DNA of 64,000 bases from an uncultured Gammaproteobacteria bacterium (GCA_903862645.1 CAIOZF010000128.1:1-64000), one strand, 5' to 3'. Counted from the stretch's first letter, positions 9,610-19,244 are shown. The notes: generated from the sequence alone by a model not told the origin. Numbers and translations are program-made.

Positions 9610-10584
9610 TCAGGCCAGCTTTTCCTTGCTCAGATCTTTGAGCAGTTTGCTGGTTACAGCGAGCATCTTGGCATTCTCGACAAATTCTTTCTTCAGTTTG
9701 CCGACCGTCGTGGAGACGGTGCCATAGCGCTTGAGTTTGAAAAGTTTGGCGATCGACTGCAATGTGACAGCGGAGAGTTCCTGACACAGATACATGGCCA
9801 CCCAGCGCGGGACATTCTTGGACCCCGGCCCTCTGGCAGCAGTATAGATACTGTCTTCGGTCACCTTGAACTGCTTTGCGACGGCCGCGATGATCAGTTT
9901 GCAGGATGGTCGCCATTTGGCATTGGCGCCACGTGAAACCCCTCGAATCTTGGTAGCCGCGCGTTTAGTCTTCGCACCGCTCTTGAATTTTTCGTCCCCC
10001 ATGATGGAAGACAGGTTTTTCTTGCCATAGAAGTGTGCCATCTTTTCGTCAACGCCAGCTGCTGTGTATTCGGCAAAACGAGCCACACGCTTTGCACCGG
10101 TAGCATCGATTTGCGCCAGCACATCCTCTCGTATCAGCCAGGCTGGAGCTTTCGCCGTGTTCACATAGGCGGGATAGCTTGACCACTGCCAGGTATCCAG
10201 CTCCGTCTTTTTAACTCCCAGATGAATATAGCGAGTCAGAGGCAGAAGGTAATTTTCCGGCTGAACCAGCACGGCCTTGTAACGGCCCTTGAAAAGAGAG
10301 CCTTCCGTTTTTTTCAGACGCTGATAATGCTGTGTGTAGAGTCCATCGATCTGGCGCATGAAGCGGCTCAGATTTGCCTCGGGAGTCTTGATCAGTAGAT
10401 GGTATTGGTCCTTGAGAAGGCAGTAGGCGTGCACCTCAACATTCAAGCGGAAGCAAGTTTCTTCCAGGCCCGCTAGGAAAGCCTCAAAGTATCGGGAGGA
10501 CGGGAAGATCCGCTGATTATCAAGTCCGATATTAAAAACGTGGTAATAGGCATCTGGGTATTCTATACGAAGCGGTCTGGCCAT
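9610..10584 (-). mobile_element. REP-associated tyrosine transposase (RAYT) with DnaA-IV-like C-terminus
   Basis: The 324-residue protein starts MARPLRIEYPDAYYHVFNIG, the RAYT/IS200-like Y1 signature. In the position of the usual N-H-F/Y-H metal site it reads KDQYHLLI, so the first His of the HUH pair is Gln. YIHL near residue 120 carries the presumed nucleophilic Tyr, but the usual NPVRAG after it is GVKKTE. Residues about 228-300 (AVAKQFKVTEDSIYTAARG, VPRWVAMYLCQELSAVTLQ) resemble the DnaA domain IV helix-turn-helix. No IS ends were found, which is normal for domesticated RAYTs. The 243-base upstream spacer has CTGACCC (10649-10655) and GGGTCAG (10807-10813) but no gene. REP-like sequences occur elsewhere in the window. 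Confidence 0.85.
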
Positions 10585-10827
10585 TGGTGTGCTTCCCGGG
10601 TCTTGTTTTTATTATGAATTAACTTGAAAAATCAGTATTGAATTAGAGCTGACCCTAATACGTGGAGGTACTGATATCTCAATTGGAAAGGGACGTCAAC
10701 CGGTATGAGGCGTGAGAAAAGAATACGGGACGAGATGTGTAAAGTTGTTATTTACTACTTATTCCACTGGAAGCTTATAGCGAGCACGGGCACCTTTACA
10801 AGGCGAGGGTCAGGTTCAGCAGCAGAT

Positions 10828-11787
10828 TCAAGGAGCTTCGGCGACAATGATGGCTCTTTTGGGTGCGGGCAATCCTTCCACAGTCATTGAGTGATCTTCC
10901 GGATTCAGGCTGTCTATCAAAGATTGGAAGCGCATCCAATCTGTTGTGCGTTGTTCTTCAGTGCAGGTGACGCTGACGTCGATGATTCGTATGTTCTTGT
11001 ACCCGCAGCGCCGTAACCAGTTCGTTGTGGTCGCGATGGATGGAATGAACCAGACGTTCGGCATACGACAGTAGCGGTCTCTGGGAGTCAGTGCATATCC
11101 TTCTGGGCCATCCACAACCAATGTCTCTAGAATCAGTTCACCTCCAGCACGCAGGCAGCCCTGCAATTGCAGTAAATGATCGATGGGGGAACGGCGGTGA
11201 TACAGCACCCCCATTGAAAAGACGGAATCGAAGCTTTGCATTTCTTCCGGCAGCTGTTCCAGGGTGGCAGGCAGAACGTATACCGGTACATCCGGCACGT
11301 AATGCTTGATTACACGAAACTGCATGGCATACGCAAGTTGTGGGTCGACCCCGATCGCCAGCCTTGCACCCTCGCCCGCCATCCGGAAACAGTGATAGCC
11401 ACTGCCGCAACCGACATCAAGAATGGTGCGTCCACGCAAAGGAGAGATCTGCCCGCGCAGTCGATCCCACTTCCAGTCAGAGTGCCACTCGGTATCGATG
11501 TGGACGCCGAACAAATCGAAGGGGCCTTTGCGCCATGGCATCAGCAGGCGCAGATTATCCTGCAGCGCCGTGAGTTGTTCGGGTGAGCCGTCTGCAGCGT
11601 CGCCGATACTGACAGCATTCAGCAGGTCCAATCGGCTGGGTTGTATAGCCGGCAGGCCGTTGAGCGCTCGTCGCCAGCGCGGCAGATCGCCGTTATTGCG
11701 ACTGTCAAACCAGGCCTCGGTGCTGAACGCCAGCAAGGATTCCATCGCAGTGCCCTGCGTCAGCTCACGAAGGTGTCGATAGCTCAT
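10828..11787 (-). CDS. cmoB: tRNA U34 carboxymethyltransferase
   Basis: The 319-residue enzyme transfers a carboxymethyl group from carboxy-SAM to 5-hydroxyuridine-34, giving the cmo5U wobble base. The SAM-type fold is visible (ILDVGCGSGYHCFRMAG near residue 125), with FDLFGVHIDTEWHSDWKWDR before it and VFSMGVLYHRRSPIDHL after. The start at 11787 forms an ATGA overlap with the cmoA stop and gives close to the E. coli length (323). Coupled translation with cmoA is expected. Confidence 0.96.
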   Translation of the reverse strand: MSYRHLRELTQGTAMESLLAFSTEAWFDSRNNGDLPRWRRALNGLPAIQPSRLDLLNAVSIGDAADGSPEQLTALQDNLRLLMPWRKGPFDLFGVHIDTEWHSDWKWDRLRGQISPLRGRTILDVGCGSGYHCFRMAGEGARLAIGVDPQLAYAMQFRVIKHYVPDVPVYVLPATLEQLPEEMQSFDSVFSMGVLYHRRSPIDHLLQLQGCLRAGGELILETLVVDGPEGYALTPRDRYCRMPNVWFIPSIATTTNWLRRCGYKNIRIIDVSVTCTEEQRTTDWMRFQSLIDSLNPEDHSMTVEGLPAPKRAIIVAEAP

Positions 11788-12524
11788 GGGATTTCTTTGA
11801 ATGCCACCATTGAGGCGAAATTGAAACACTGAAACCAAGTATCACAGCTGCGAAAACCGGCTTCGTGCATGCGTTGCTTGTGCGCTGCAATGGTCTCGGG
11901 GATCAGCACATTTTCAAGGGCGGAGCGTTTCTGGCTGATCTCCAGCTGAGAATAGCCCTGTGCCTGTTTGAACTGGTGGTACATGTCGATGAGAAGCTCA
12001 TTCAGATGGGTGTCCGCAAAGCGGATCTTCTCGGACAGGATCAGAATGCCACCGGGGCGCATTCCCTCGTAGATCCTGCGGATCAATCCCACTCGCCTCT
12101 CCGGGGCAATGAACTGCAGTGTGAAATTGAGCACAACGACGGATGCGTCGGTGATTTCAATGTCGTCGAGGTCTGCACAAATCAGCTCGACATTGGTTAT
12201 ATCCGGTTGAGTATCGAGAGCTGCTCTGAAGCGCTCGATCATCGCTGTCGAATTATCCACCGCGAGCAGTCGATAGTCTTTGTGGGAGATATGATGCGTC
12301 ATCGACAGGGCAGCACCGCCCAGCGAGCAGCCGAGGTCATAAATGCGGGAACCGGGGGTGCAATAACGGTCTGCGAGCATGCCGATCATGGAGATGATGG
12401 TGGCGTAGCCCGGCACGGAGCGGTTGATCATGTCGGCGAAGACATCTGCAACCTTTTCGTCAAAGACGAAGTCCTGCACGGGGCGCTCATTGGCGTAGAT
12501 TTGATCCTGCTTGGGCGCGTTCAT
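11784..12524 (-). CDS. cmoA: Carboxy-S-adenosyl-L-methionine synthase
   Basis: The 246-residue enzyme makes carboxy-SAM from SAM and prephenate for CmoB. It has the typical N-terminus (QDQIYANERPVQDFVFDEKVADVF), a nucleotide loop YDLGCSLGGA near residue 63, and VVLNFTLQFIAPERR. It is the first gene of cmoAB, with only 17 bases to the divergent YgjP-like gene. Promoters for the two must overlap or lie within coding sequence. Confidence 0.96.
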   Translation of the reverse strand: MNAPKQDQIYANERPVQDFVFDEKVADVFADMINRSVPGYATIISMIGMLADRYCTPGSRIYDLGCSLGGAALSMTHHISHKDYRLLAVDNSTAMIERFRAALDTQPDITNVELICADLDDIEITDASVVVLNFTLQFIAPERRVGLIRRIYEGMRPGGILILSEKIRFADTHLNELLIDMYHQFKQAQGYSQLEISQKRSALENVLIPETIAAHKQRMHEAGFRSCDTWFQCFNFASMVAFKEIP

Positions 12525-12541
12525 GATTCCTGAGGGAGGAC

Positions 12542-13327
12542 GTGCAGTTTCGCCCCGAAAAAGTTTTGCGTATTATGCGTCAATTCATGACACATTCAAA
12601 TCAGCATGCCTTTCAGACTCCAGAGGCCTCTAACCAGGGGGGTGCTTCTGTGCTGCCATATACTTACACAATCGTTCGTGCCAGACGCAAGACCATGGTC
12701 GTGCACGTCCGGCATGCGAGTGTGGAGGTGCGTGTGCCATTGTTCGTGAGTGATGCTCAGGTCAAAGACTTCGTAAACAGGCACTCACAATGGATACTGC
12801 GCAAGCTCGAACACAAGGCCGGCCAGGAGTCGCAGCGACTGGCACTCACCGATGGCGGCAGCATCTATTACAAGGCGAGGACGCTTACCGTTCGCTACAT
12901 CACTGACTCTAGGGATGATATCGTTATCACCGAGAGAGAGTTTCGCATTCATGGTCGACGCTTGAGTGAGGAGACTGCCGCACGAATACTGCAGCGCTGG
13001 TTGCTCACGCAAGCGCGTATACTGCTTCCAGGGCGAACTCAGGCCCTGGCAAATTACCTGCAGGTCGGCACAAGGCTGAAGGAAGTCGTGTTCCGGAAGA
13101 CTAAAACCAAGTGGGGGCATTGCACATCGTCGGGTCGAATTCAGTTCAACTGGCTGATCATGATGGCGCCAGATGCCGTTATCGACTACATGATCGCTCA
13201 TGAGGTCAGCCATCTGCTGCACATGAATCATTCCAAGCGCTTCTGGAATTTGGTGGAGTCGGTCTGCCCCGATTATCGAACCTACGTGAAGTGGCTGAAA
13301 AAACACGAACATCGGCTCTGGTTATAA
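12542..13327 (+). CDS. YgjP-like zinc metalloprotein (DUF45)
   Basis: The product of up to 261 residues has a C-terminal DUF45/YgjP domain: TKTKWGHCTSSGRIQFNW, then HEVSHLLHMNHSKRFW with the HExxH zinc motif and a downstream His, ending HEHRLWL. The family resembles WSS1/SprT-type peptidases; substrates are unknown. GTG at 12542 follows TGAGGGAGG and is the only start with a ribosome site. ATGs at 12575 and 12587 are in frame but lack one, so the first 15 residues are uncertain. Confidence 0.85.
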   Translation: MQFRPEKVLRIMRQFMTHSNQHAFQTPEASNQGGASVLPYTYTIVRARRKTMVVHVRHASVEVRVPLFVSDAQVKDFVNRHSQWILRKLEHKAGQESQRLALTDGGSIYYKARTLTVRYITDSRDDIVITEREFRIHGRRLSEETAARILQRWLLTQARILLPGRTQALANYLQVGTRLKEVVFRKTKTKWGHCTSSGRIQFNWLIMMAPDAVIDYMIAHEVSHLLHMNHSKRFWNLVESVCPDYRTYVKWLKKHEHRLWL

Positions 13328-13611
13328 CTCTCGTGTACCGGAGGTCTTAATAAGAGGCCGCGGGCTGCGGAGCTGAAATCAGTACTGATTGGGTAAAGCA
13401 AAAATCGAAGGAAATTTCTATGCCCGTGCCGCACGCCAGGAGCCTGGCCCCGAGTCTCTCGACCCTTCGGTTGGCCGCTGCTTGTCAGTCGTGGCCGATT
13501 CTTCATTCGGTTCTACATTTTCATAGTGGTACTGGCGGCACGGAGCACAGTCGGTACCGCCAGGACACCAACCAATGCACACGCCCAGAAAACAGGGGCC
13601 GGAGTCTAAGT

Positions 13612-14862
13612 ATGCGCAATCTGCTGATACTGCTGTTTTTGTTTGGCAACGCCGTGATCGTCAACGCCCAGGACCTTCCGCGCGCCACGCCGGAATCGGT
13701 CGGGATATCCAGCGCGGGGCTGGCACAAGTGACGGCGAATCTGCAAGGCCATATCGATGCCGGACACATTGCCGGTGCGGTTGCCGCGGTGCTGCGCGAT
13801 GGCAAACTTATCTATCTGGAAGCACTCGGTCAGCGGGACATCGAAACAACCAGCGCGATGCCCGATGACGCGCTATTTCGCATCTACTCCATGACGCGCC
13901 CTGTCACCAGTCTCGCCGCTATGATTCTATGGGAGGAGGGTAAGTTCCAACTGGATGATCCGATTTCCAAGTACCTGCCGCAATTCGCGGTACAGCGCGT
14001 GTTCATCAATCCGTCCGCACCTGACATGACACAGACGCGCGAGCGGGTGGGCGACATCACCGTGGCGGATCTGATGCGGCACACCTCGGGTCTCGGCAGC
14101 CGCAGTTCCGATATTTATGTCGCCGAGCAAGTGCGTCTGCGTTCCATTACAGTGGAACAGCTGGCGAATAATGCTGCGCGCGTGCCCCTGTTCGAAGATC
14201 CTGGCACGAGCTTCCGTTACGGCCTTTCGGCTTCAGTGCTCGGGCGGCTTGTGGAGGTGTGGTCCGGTATGCCCTACGATGAGTTCCTGCAGCAGCGCGT
14301 GTTCTCTCCCCTGGGCATGACAGACTCGGTTTTCTGGGCAGACCCGGCTCGTGTCGATCGCCTCGCTACTGTTTACAGGCCCTCGAGTGATGGCACGTTG
14401 AGCCCGCATGAAATGGAAGAGATTCCCTTCACCGAAAAAGTACCGCTCATTGAAGGAGGCGTGGGTCTGCTGTCTTCCACGCTAGACTTCGCCAAATTCT
14501 CGCAACTCTTTCTCAGTGGCGGCGAGCTGCATGGCCGGCGCATTCTGCAGCAGGAAACTGTCACGCTGATGATGCAGGACAGCATCGCCGCAGAGCTGCA
14601 ACCGATTGGAAGCTCAGGCTACATGGCCGCATCGGGATGGACGCTCGGGGGCTTTGCTTATGCACTTGATCCTGCGCGCTATGATCACACGGTCAGCCAG
14701 GGAGAAGTCTGGTGGGACGGTTCGGCAGGCACGCGCTTTTGGATCGACCCCCAACAAGGGATCGTCACGGTGATCATGGCGCAGATCTCGCCCGCCGACG
14801 GTGAAGGATTCCGCGAGGAATTCAAGAACGGTGTCTACGAGGCCATTGTCGAACGCCGCTGA
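13612..14862 (+). CDS. Secreted serine hydrolase, beta-lactamase/family VIII esterase fold
   Basis: The 416-residue protein starts with a signal peptide (MRNLLILLFLFGNAVIVNA, cleavage likely before QDLP); GGAG lies about 8 bases before the ATG. The longer upstream frame was rejected for lack of family similarity. Hallmarks are DLMRHTSGLGSR, the Tyr motif region FRYGLSASVLG, GVGLLSSTLDFAKF, and a C-terminal WDGSAGTRFWIDP. The nucleophile motif reads S-M-T-R instead of the usual S-x-x-K, so the general-base Lys is Arg. Substrate is unknown: ester, peptide and lactam hydrolysis are all represented in the superfamily. The 284 bases upstream contain no gene. Confidence 0.86.
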   Translation: MRNLLILLFLFGNAVIVNAQDLPRATPESVGISSAGLAQVTANLQGHIDAGHIAGAVAAVLRDGKLIYLEALGQRDIETTSAMPDDALFRIYSMTRPVTSLAAMILWEEGKFQLDDPISKYLPQFAVQRVFINPSAPDMTQTRERVGDITVADLMRHTSGLGSRSSDIYVAEQVRLRSITVEQLANNAARVPLFEDPGTSFRYGLSASVLGRLVEVWSGMPYDEFLQQRVFSPLGMTDSVFWADPARVDRLATVYRPSSDGTLSPHEMEEIPFTEKVPLIEGGVGLLSSTLDFAKFSQLFLSGGELHGRRILQQETVTLMMQDSIAAELQPIGSSGYMAASGWTLGGFAYALDPARYDHTVSQGEVWWDGSAGTRFWIDPQQGIVTVIMAQISPADGEGFREEFKNGVYEAIVERR

Positions 14863-14871
14863 TGAGCTCGT

Positions 14872-15612
14872 TTACTCCGACCGCACAAACATCAGGTCGT
14901 GTACCGCATGGCCGAGGCGCTGTCCGCGTTTCTCAAACTTCGTGAGCGGGCGCTCAGCGTCGGTGCTGTACTGCCCGGCACCGGCGGTATTGCTGTAACC
15001 CGGCGCCGCGCTCATCACTTCCATCATGTGTTCCGCATAGGGTACCCAATCGGTGGCCATATGCACACGTCCAGCGATTGCCAGCTTCTGTCGCACGAGT
15101 TGCATGAACTCGGGCTGCACCAGACGACGCTTGTTGTGTTTTTTCTTATGCCAGGGGTCCGGGAAAAATATCTGCACCGTGTTGAGAGTATTGTCAGAGA
15201 TGCAATGCTGCAGAATTTCCTTGGCGTCGTGACAGTAGATGCGCAGGTTTTGCAGAGAGAAGGCATCGATCTCATGGAGCAGGCGACCGACTCCGGGCCT
15301 ATGCACTTCCACGCCGATGAAGTTCTTGTCGGGATTGCTCCGCGCCATGTCCAGTAACGAATCGCCCATTCCGAAACCAATTTCCATCACCACCGGGGCC
15401 TGCCTGCCGAACAGTGCCGCGCAATCGAGCATGCCTTTGACGTCGTCGATGCCATACTTCTGCCAGTAATTGTCGAGCGCATGCTGCTGCGATGTGGTCA
15501 GGCGCCCGCCCCGGATGACGTAGCTGCGAATGGTTCTGAGATGTTCAACATCAGGGGCGACGGCGGTGCTGGAGGTGTCGGGTTGGTCGTGCGTAGCGGC
15601 TGTCGTAGTCAT
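14872..15612 (-). CDS. trmB: tRNA (guanine-N7)-methyltransferase
   Basis: The 246-residue enzyme forms m7G46 in tRNA. The SAM loop [17 protein letters not shown] (about 75-91), HRPGVGRLL, and the catalytic block [18 protein letters not shown] are all present. The N-terminal 25 residues are Thr/Ala-rich and variable in the family. The start overlaps the thiG stop by one base (TGATG), so it belongs to the thiS-thiG-trmB operon. Confidence 0.96.
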   Translation of the reverse strand: MTTTAATHDQPDTSSTAVAPDVEHLRTIRSYVIRGGRLTTSQQHALDNYWQKYGIDDVKGMLDCAALFGRQAPVVMEIGFGMGDSLLDMARSNPDKNFIGVEVHRPGVGRLLHEIDAFSLQNLRIYCHDAKEILQHCISDNTLNTVQIFFPDPWHKKKHNKRRLVQPEFMQLVRQKLAIAGRVHMATDWVPYAEHMMEVMSAAPGYSNTAGAGQYSTDAERPLTKFEKRGQRLGHAVHDLMFVRSE

Positions 15613-16400
15613 CAGAAAAAGGTACCGTCGATGGGAGATGACGCGCTGGCGTAAAGACGTCGTGGCATGCGTCCGGCGAGGAAGGCTTCACGGCCGCTCT
15701 CGACAGCTTTCTTCATGGCGGATGCCATCAGCACAGGATTGCGAGCCTCGGCGATGGCGGTATTCATCAGCACGCCGTGGCAGCCAAGTTCCATGGCAAT
15801 CGCTGCATCGGACGCCGTGCCGACGCCAGCGTCGACGATGATGGGCACGGTGGCATTCTCAAGAATCATGCGGATGTTGTAGGGGTTGCGAATGCCGAGG
15901 CCAGATCCGATGGGCGCACCCAGCGGCATCACCGCGACACAGCCCAGCTCTTCGAGGCGTTTGGCAATCAGCGGATCATCACTGGTGTAGACCATCACGT
16001 CGAAGCCGTCTTTCACCAGCTCTTCCGCGGCTATCAGAGTCTCGGTGACGTTAGGGTAAAGCGTCTTTTGGTCGCCGAGCACTTCGAGCTTCACCAGTTT
16101 GTGGCCGTCCAGCAGTTCGCGCGCCATGCGACAGGTGCGCACTGCATCGGCGGCGTTATAACAGCCAGCCGTGTTGGGCAATATGGTGTATTTCTTCGGG
16201 GAGATGATCTCCAGCAGGCTTGGCTCACCGGCGTGCTGGCCGAGGTTCACACGGCGAATGGCCACGGTAATCATCTCGGCACCGCTGGCGACGAGAGCAT
16301 CGAGATTCTGCTGGAAGCTCTGGTATTTGCCGCTGCCGACAATCAGGCGAGAGGTGTAGTCCCTGCCAGCGATACGAAAGGGAGTGTCATTGCTTGTCAT
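15612..16400 (-). CDS. thiG: Thiazole synthase
   Basis: The 262-residue TIM-barrel enzyme condenses deoxyxylulose-5-P, dehydroglycine and ThiS thiocarboxylate into the thiamine thiazole. Motifs are [13 protein letters not shown] (strand 1), [37 protein letters not shown] with the Schiff-base Lys, [10 protein letters not shown], and [29 protein letters not shown]. It is 66 bases after thiS. No TPP riboswitch was found upstream. Confidence 0.97.
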   Translation of the reverse strand: MTSNDTPFRIAGRDYTSRLIVGSGKYQSFQQNLDALVASGAEMITVAIRRVNLGQHAGEPSLLEIISPKKYTILPNTAGCYNAADAVRTCRMARELLDGHKLVKLEVLGDQKTLYPNVTETLIAAEELVKDGFDVMVYTSDDPLIAKRLEELGCVAVMPLGAPIGSGLGIRNPYNIRMILENATVPIIVDAGVGTASDAAIAMELGCHGVLMNTAIAEARNPVLMASAMKKAVESGREAFLAGRMPRRLYASASSPIDGTFF

Positions 16401-16466
16401 GGTTTGACCTGTTCACATTTGCTTCTGAAAACGTTTCACTCTGAAAGCTTTGGAGCGGGCACTGGT

Positions 16467-16667
16467 TCAGCCGCCGCCTATCGCATGGACGATTTCCACG
16501 CAATCGCCCTGCTGCAACCGCTGGGTAGCGTGCTGGCTGCGGGGGACGATGGATTGATTCAACTCCACGGCGACTTTGGCATCGCCCAGCGAGAGTGCCT
16601 GCAGCAGATTGATGAGAGTGGCATCCTCTGCCAACTCTACCTCGTCACCGTTGACGCTTACGCGCAT
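16467..16667 (-). CDS. thiS: Sulfur carrier protein ThiS
   Basis: The 66-residue ubiquitin-like protein begins MRVSVNGDEVELAED and ends HAIGGG, the Gly-Gly tail that is adenylated and thiocarboxylated for ThiG. The ATG at 16667 was chosen because the larger frame running upstream overlaps the DUF423 gene and has no family match there. The ribosome site is weak (AAGAGAAC). It lies 17 bases after the DUF423 gene and before thiG. Confidence 0.93.
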   Translation of the reverse strand: MRVSVNGDEVELAEDATLINLLQALSLGDAKVAVELNQSIVPRSQHATQRLQQGDCVEIVHAIGGG

Positions 16668-16684
16668 AAAGAAGTTCTCTTGGT

Positions 16685-17062
16685 TCAAGCCGGCAAACGC
16701 AGCATGGTCCAGGCCAGCAGCCCCCAGCCCGCCAGGAAGGCCGCGCCACCGATCGGCGTGATTGCGCCAAGCCAGCGGATGCCGGTCACGCTCAGCACAT
16801 AAAGGCTGCCCGAGAAGACGATGATGCCAGCCATGAACAGGTAGCCACTGATGCGAACTGCAGATTGGTTGGGGTAGTAGAGGGCAAGCAGGCCGACGCC
16901 GAACAGCGCCAGAGCGTGATACATGTGGTACTGCACGCCGGTCTGGAAAGTGTTGAGGAGTTCGGGCGTAACGATATTTTTCAGGCCATGAGCCGCGAAA
17001 GCACCCAGTGCCACGGCCAGGAAGCCATTGACGCTGGCCAGTACCAGAAACAGATTGTTCAT
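16685..17062 (-). CDS. DUF423 family membrane protein (YgdD-like)
   Basis: The 125-residue protein has four predicted membrane helices. The conserved opening reads VLASVNGFLAVALGAFAAHGL, followed by FQTGVQYHMYHALALFGVGL and GSLYVLSVTG. Function of the family is unknown. It is the first gene of a likely DUF423-thiS-thiG-trmB operon, an arrangement also seen in pseudomonads. Only 23 bases separate its start from the rpoH terminator, so its promoter must overlap the terminator or expression depends on readthrough. Confidence 0.9.
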   Translation of the reverse strand: MNNLFLVLASVNGFLAVALGAFAAHGLKNIVTPELLNTFQTGVQYHMYHALALFGVGLLALYYPNQSAVRISGYLFMAGIIVFSGSLYVLSVTGIRWLGAITPIGGAAFLAGWGLLAWTMLRLPA

Positions 17063-17085
17063 TGTGGATTCTCTCTATTAGAAAC

Positions 17086-17119
17086 AAAAAAGCCGCTCAA
17101 GTCTGCACTCAGCGGCTTT
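17086..17119 (-). terminator. Rho-independent terminator after rpoH
   Basis: On the minus strand AAAGCCGCT (17119-17111) pairs with AGCGGCTTT (17097-17089). The nine-base stem encloses a 13-base loop and runs into a T tract (the A-run at 17086-17090 on the plus strand). It is 27 bases beyond the rpoH stop. Confidence 0.85.
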
Positions 17120-17145
17120 CCGGATTCGAGCCTGACTCTCGCGGA

Positions 17146-18006
17146 TCAGGCCAGCATCATGCCTTTAACCTTATCCATCGCGTTCTTTTCCAGCTGACGA
17201 ATACGTTCAGCAGATACATTGTATTTGGCTGCCAGGTCATGCAGCGTCGCCTTGTCGTCGGCCAGCCAGCGGCTGCTGATGATGTCGCGGCTGCGGTCAT
17301 CCAGTTCGCTCATGGCCAGGTAGAGGCTGTTGTTCTTGGTCTCTTCCCACTCGGAGGCCTCAAGGGACTCTGCCATGTCAGAGGTGTCGTCCTCCAGGAA
17401 ATAGGCCGGAGACTTGTAGGCGACATCGTCATCGGCATCGGCATCGGCATCGAATGCCATGTCATAGGAGCTCATGCGACCTTCCATCTGACGGACGACC
17501 TTCGCGTCTACGCCCAGCTCGTCTGCCATTGCCTGCGCTTCATCATTGGTCAGCCAGCCGAGGGTCTTCTTGGCACTGCGCAGGTTGAAGAACAGTTTGC
17601 GCTGAGCCTTGGTGGTCGCAATCTTCACGATGCGCCAGTTGCGCAGGATGAATTCGTGCATTTCTGCCTTGATCCAGTGCACTGCAAAGGACACCAGACG
17701 CACACCTACCTCAGGATTGAAGCGCTTTACTGCTTTCATCAGCCCGACATTGCCTTCCTGAATCAGGTCGGCCTGGGACAGGCCATAGCCTGCATAGCTC
17801 TTGGCCAGATGCACCACGAAGCGAAGGTGCGCAAGCACCAGCTGCCGGGCGGCATCCACGTTGTTCTCATAATAATACTGATTCGCCAGTTCCTTTTCCT
17901 GCTCCGCAGTCAGCACAGCAATGCTGTTAACCGACGCGATATAAGCCGTCAAATCACGTCCCGGAACGATCGGGCCCATCACTTGTAAACTTCTTCCTAT
18001 ACTCAT
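17146..18006 (-). CDS. rpoH: RNA polymerase heat-shock sigma factor (sigma-32)
   Basis: The 286-residue sigma factor has region 2 ([56 protein letters not shown]). The RpoH box [13 protein letters not shown] is diagnostic and takes part in chaperone/FtsH control. Region 4 is at the C-terminus ([21 protein letters not shown]). An acidic DADADADDD run near residues 186-194 comes from a GGCATC-type hexamer repeat. It follows ftsX, the conserved order, with a 269-base spacer that probably holds its promoters. None was clear enough to mark. Confidence 0.97.
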   Translation of the reverse strand: MSIGRSLQVMGPIVPGRDLTAYIASVNSIAVLTAEQEKELANQYYYENNVDAARQLVLAHLRFVVHLAKSYAGYGLSQADLIQEGNVGLMKAVKRFNPEVGVRLVSFAVHWIKAEMHEFILRNWRIVKIATTKAQRKLFFNLRSAKKTLGWLTNDEAQAMADELGVDAKVVRQMEGRMSSYDMAFDADADADDDVAYKSPAYFLEDDTSDMAESLEASEWEETKNNSLYLAMSELDDRSRDIISSRWLADDKATLHDLAAKYNVSAERIRQLEKNAMDKVKGMMLA

Positions 18007-18275
18007 ATTCAGCCTCTGGCATTCAATGTTACTGGTTGACCGGTACGCGCAGCCTGGATCAGCACTGCCACCCTTTCAAACTGTACAAATTCATTCTAGC
18101 ACTGGTTCTTTCTTTTAGGCTATCGGCTCCACTCCAGGGCACAGTCACGATACGGGCTCGCGAGTCACCTGAATGGAGACTGTTATTGCAGACTTCAAGT
18201 CCCGGCATGCACTGGAATGCAAAATAGCGCCAATTGCTTAAATCAATATTAACAACACAAGCTGTCAATATCTTG

Positions 18276-19244
18276 TCAGCGTGGCTCGATGGCTGACAAG
18301 TGCTGACGCACGGATATCCAAGCGCCCAGCCAGCCGAGCACAGCGCTGCCGCTCAGCAGCAACAGCCCCTGCAATACTGACAGGCCGTGCATGCTGTGCT
18401 GGTTGTCATAGAGCGAGAGCAGCGCAGCGAGTGGGCCACTCAACGCCCGCATGATCAGGGCCAGCAGCAGCCAGGCCAGCAAACCGCCGCCCAGCCCGTA
18501 CCAGAAACCCGTGTACAGAAAGGGGCGGGCCACATAGCTGTCGGTGCCGCCGACCAACTTGACCACCACGATTTCGGCGCGGCGCCCTTCGATGGCCAGT
18601 CGGATGGTATTGCCCACCACAAACAGCACGGCAAGTGATAGCACCAGCGTCAGTGCAGTGGACATGCGCTGGGCCAGTTCCAGGAAGCGCTGCAGCCGCG
18701 CGATCCACTCCAGATCCAGTTGCGCAGACTCCACCCCTGGCAGGCCATTGAGTTCATTCAACAAGGCGGCGCCCGAGTCTGCATCGACATTGCGCGGGGT
18801 CAGGACGATGGCGGCGGGGAGCGGGTTCTCTTCCAGGGCGTCCAGTACATCGCCGAGGCCGGAGAATTCGCGGAACTCCTCAGCTGCCTGCGCAGGCGAA
18901 ATATATTCTCCGGCGCTGATGTCGGAGCGCGAGAGCAGCTGCTCACTCAGGCTGCGGCCTTGCGCCTCTGGCAGCGTCTCGTCCAGATAGATCGTGATTC
19001 GGGAGGATTCGCTGACGCCCGCGCTGAGGATTTGCAGGTTGTTCATGGCCACAAACAAGGTGGTCGGCAGCAGCAGGGCGATCCCGATCACCGCGATGGT
19101 CATGGCCGAGGCGGCGGGCTCACTGCGCAGTTTCCTGATGCTCTGCAGAGCAATCGCGAGGTGACTCTGCCACAGAGACTTGAGCTTGTCCGATGTCGAA
19201 GCCTGGCTCTGGCGGGCGCCCGATGGAGCCTTGCGCTTGCTCAT
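18276..19244 (-). CDS. ftsX: Cell division membrane protein FtsX
   Basis: The 322-residue protein has the FtsX layout: a cytoplasmic N-terminus, a first helix (about 47-68, MTIAVIGIALLLPTTLFVAM), and an extracytoplasmic domain with LDALEENPLPAAIVLTPRN. Three C-terminal helices follow, with GNTIRLAIEGRRAEIVVVKLVGGT before the third. With FtsE it forms the divisome complex that controls murein hydrolase activation. The start overlaps the ftsE stop by 4 bases. Confidence 0.95.
   Translation of the reverse strand: MSKRKAPSGARQSQASTSDKLKSLWQSHLAIALQSIRKLRSEPAASAMTIAVIGIALLLPTTLFVAMNNLQILSAGVSESSRITIYLDETLPEAQGRSLSEQLLSRSDISAGEYISPAQAAEEFREFSGLGDVLDALEENPLPAAIVLTPRNVDADSGAALLNELNGLPGVESAQLDLEWIARLQRFLELAQRMSTALTLVLSLAVLFVVGNTIRLAIEGRRAEIVVVKLVGGTDSYVARPFLYTGFWYGLGGGLLAWLLLALIMRALSGPLAALLSLYDNQHSMHGLSVLQGLLLLSGSAVLGWLGAWISVRQHLSAIEPR

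Noticed and set aside
10705-10890. A 61-codon plus-strand frame in the RAYT-cmoB spacer
   Set aside because: Half of it overlaps the real cmoB gene on the other strand, there is no ribosome site, and the translation has no recognisable pattern.
16401-17145. A TPP riboswitch controlling thiS-thiG
   Set aside because: The conserved CUGAGA and ACCUGAU-type segments were not found before thiS, thiG or the DUF423 gene.
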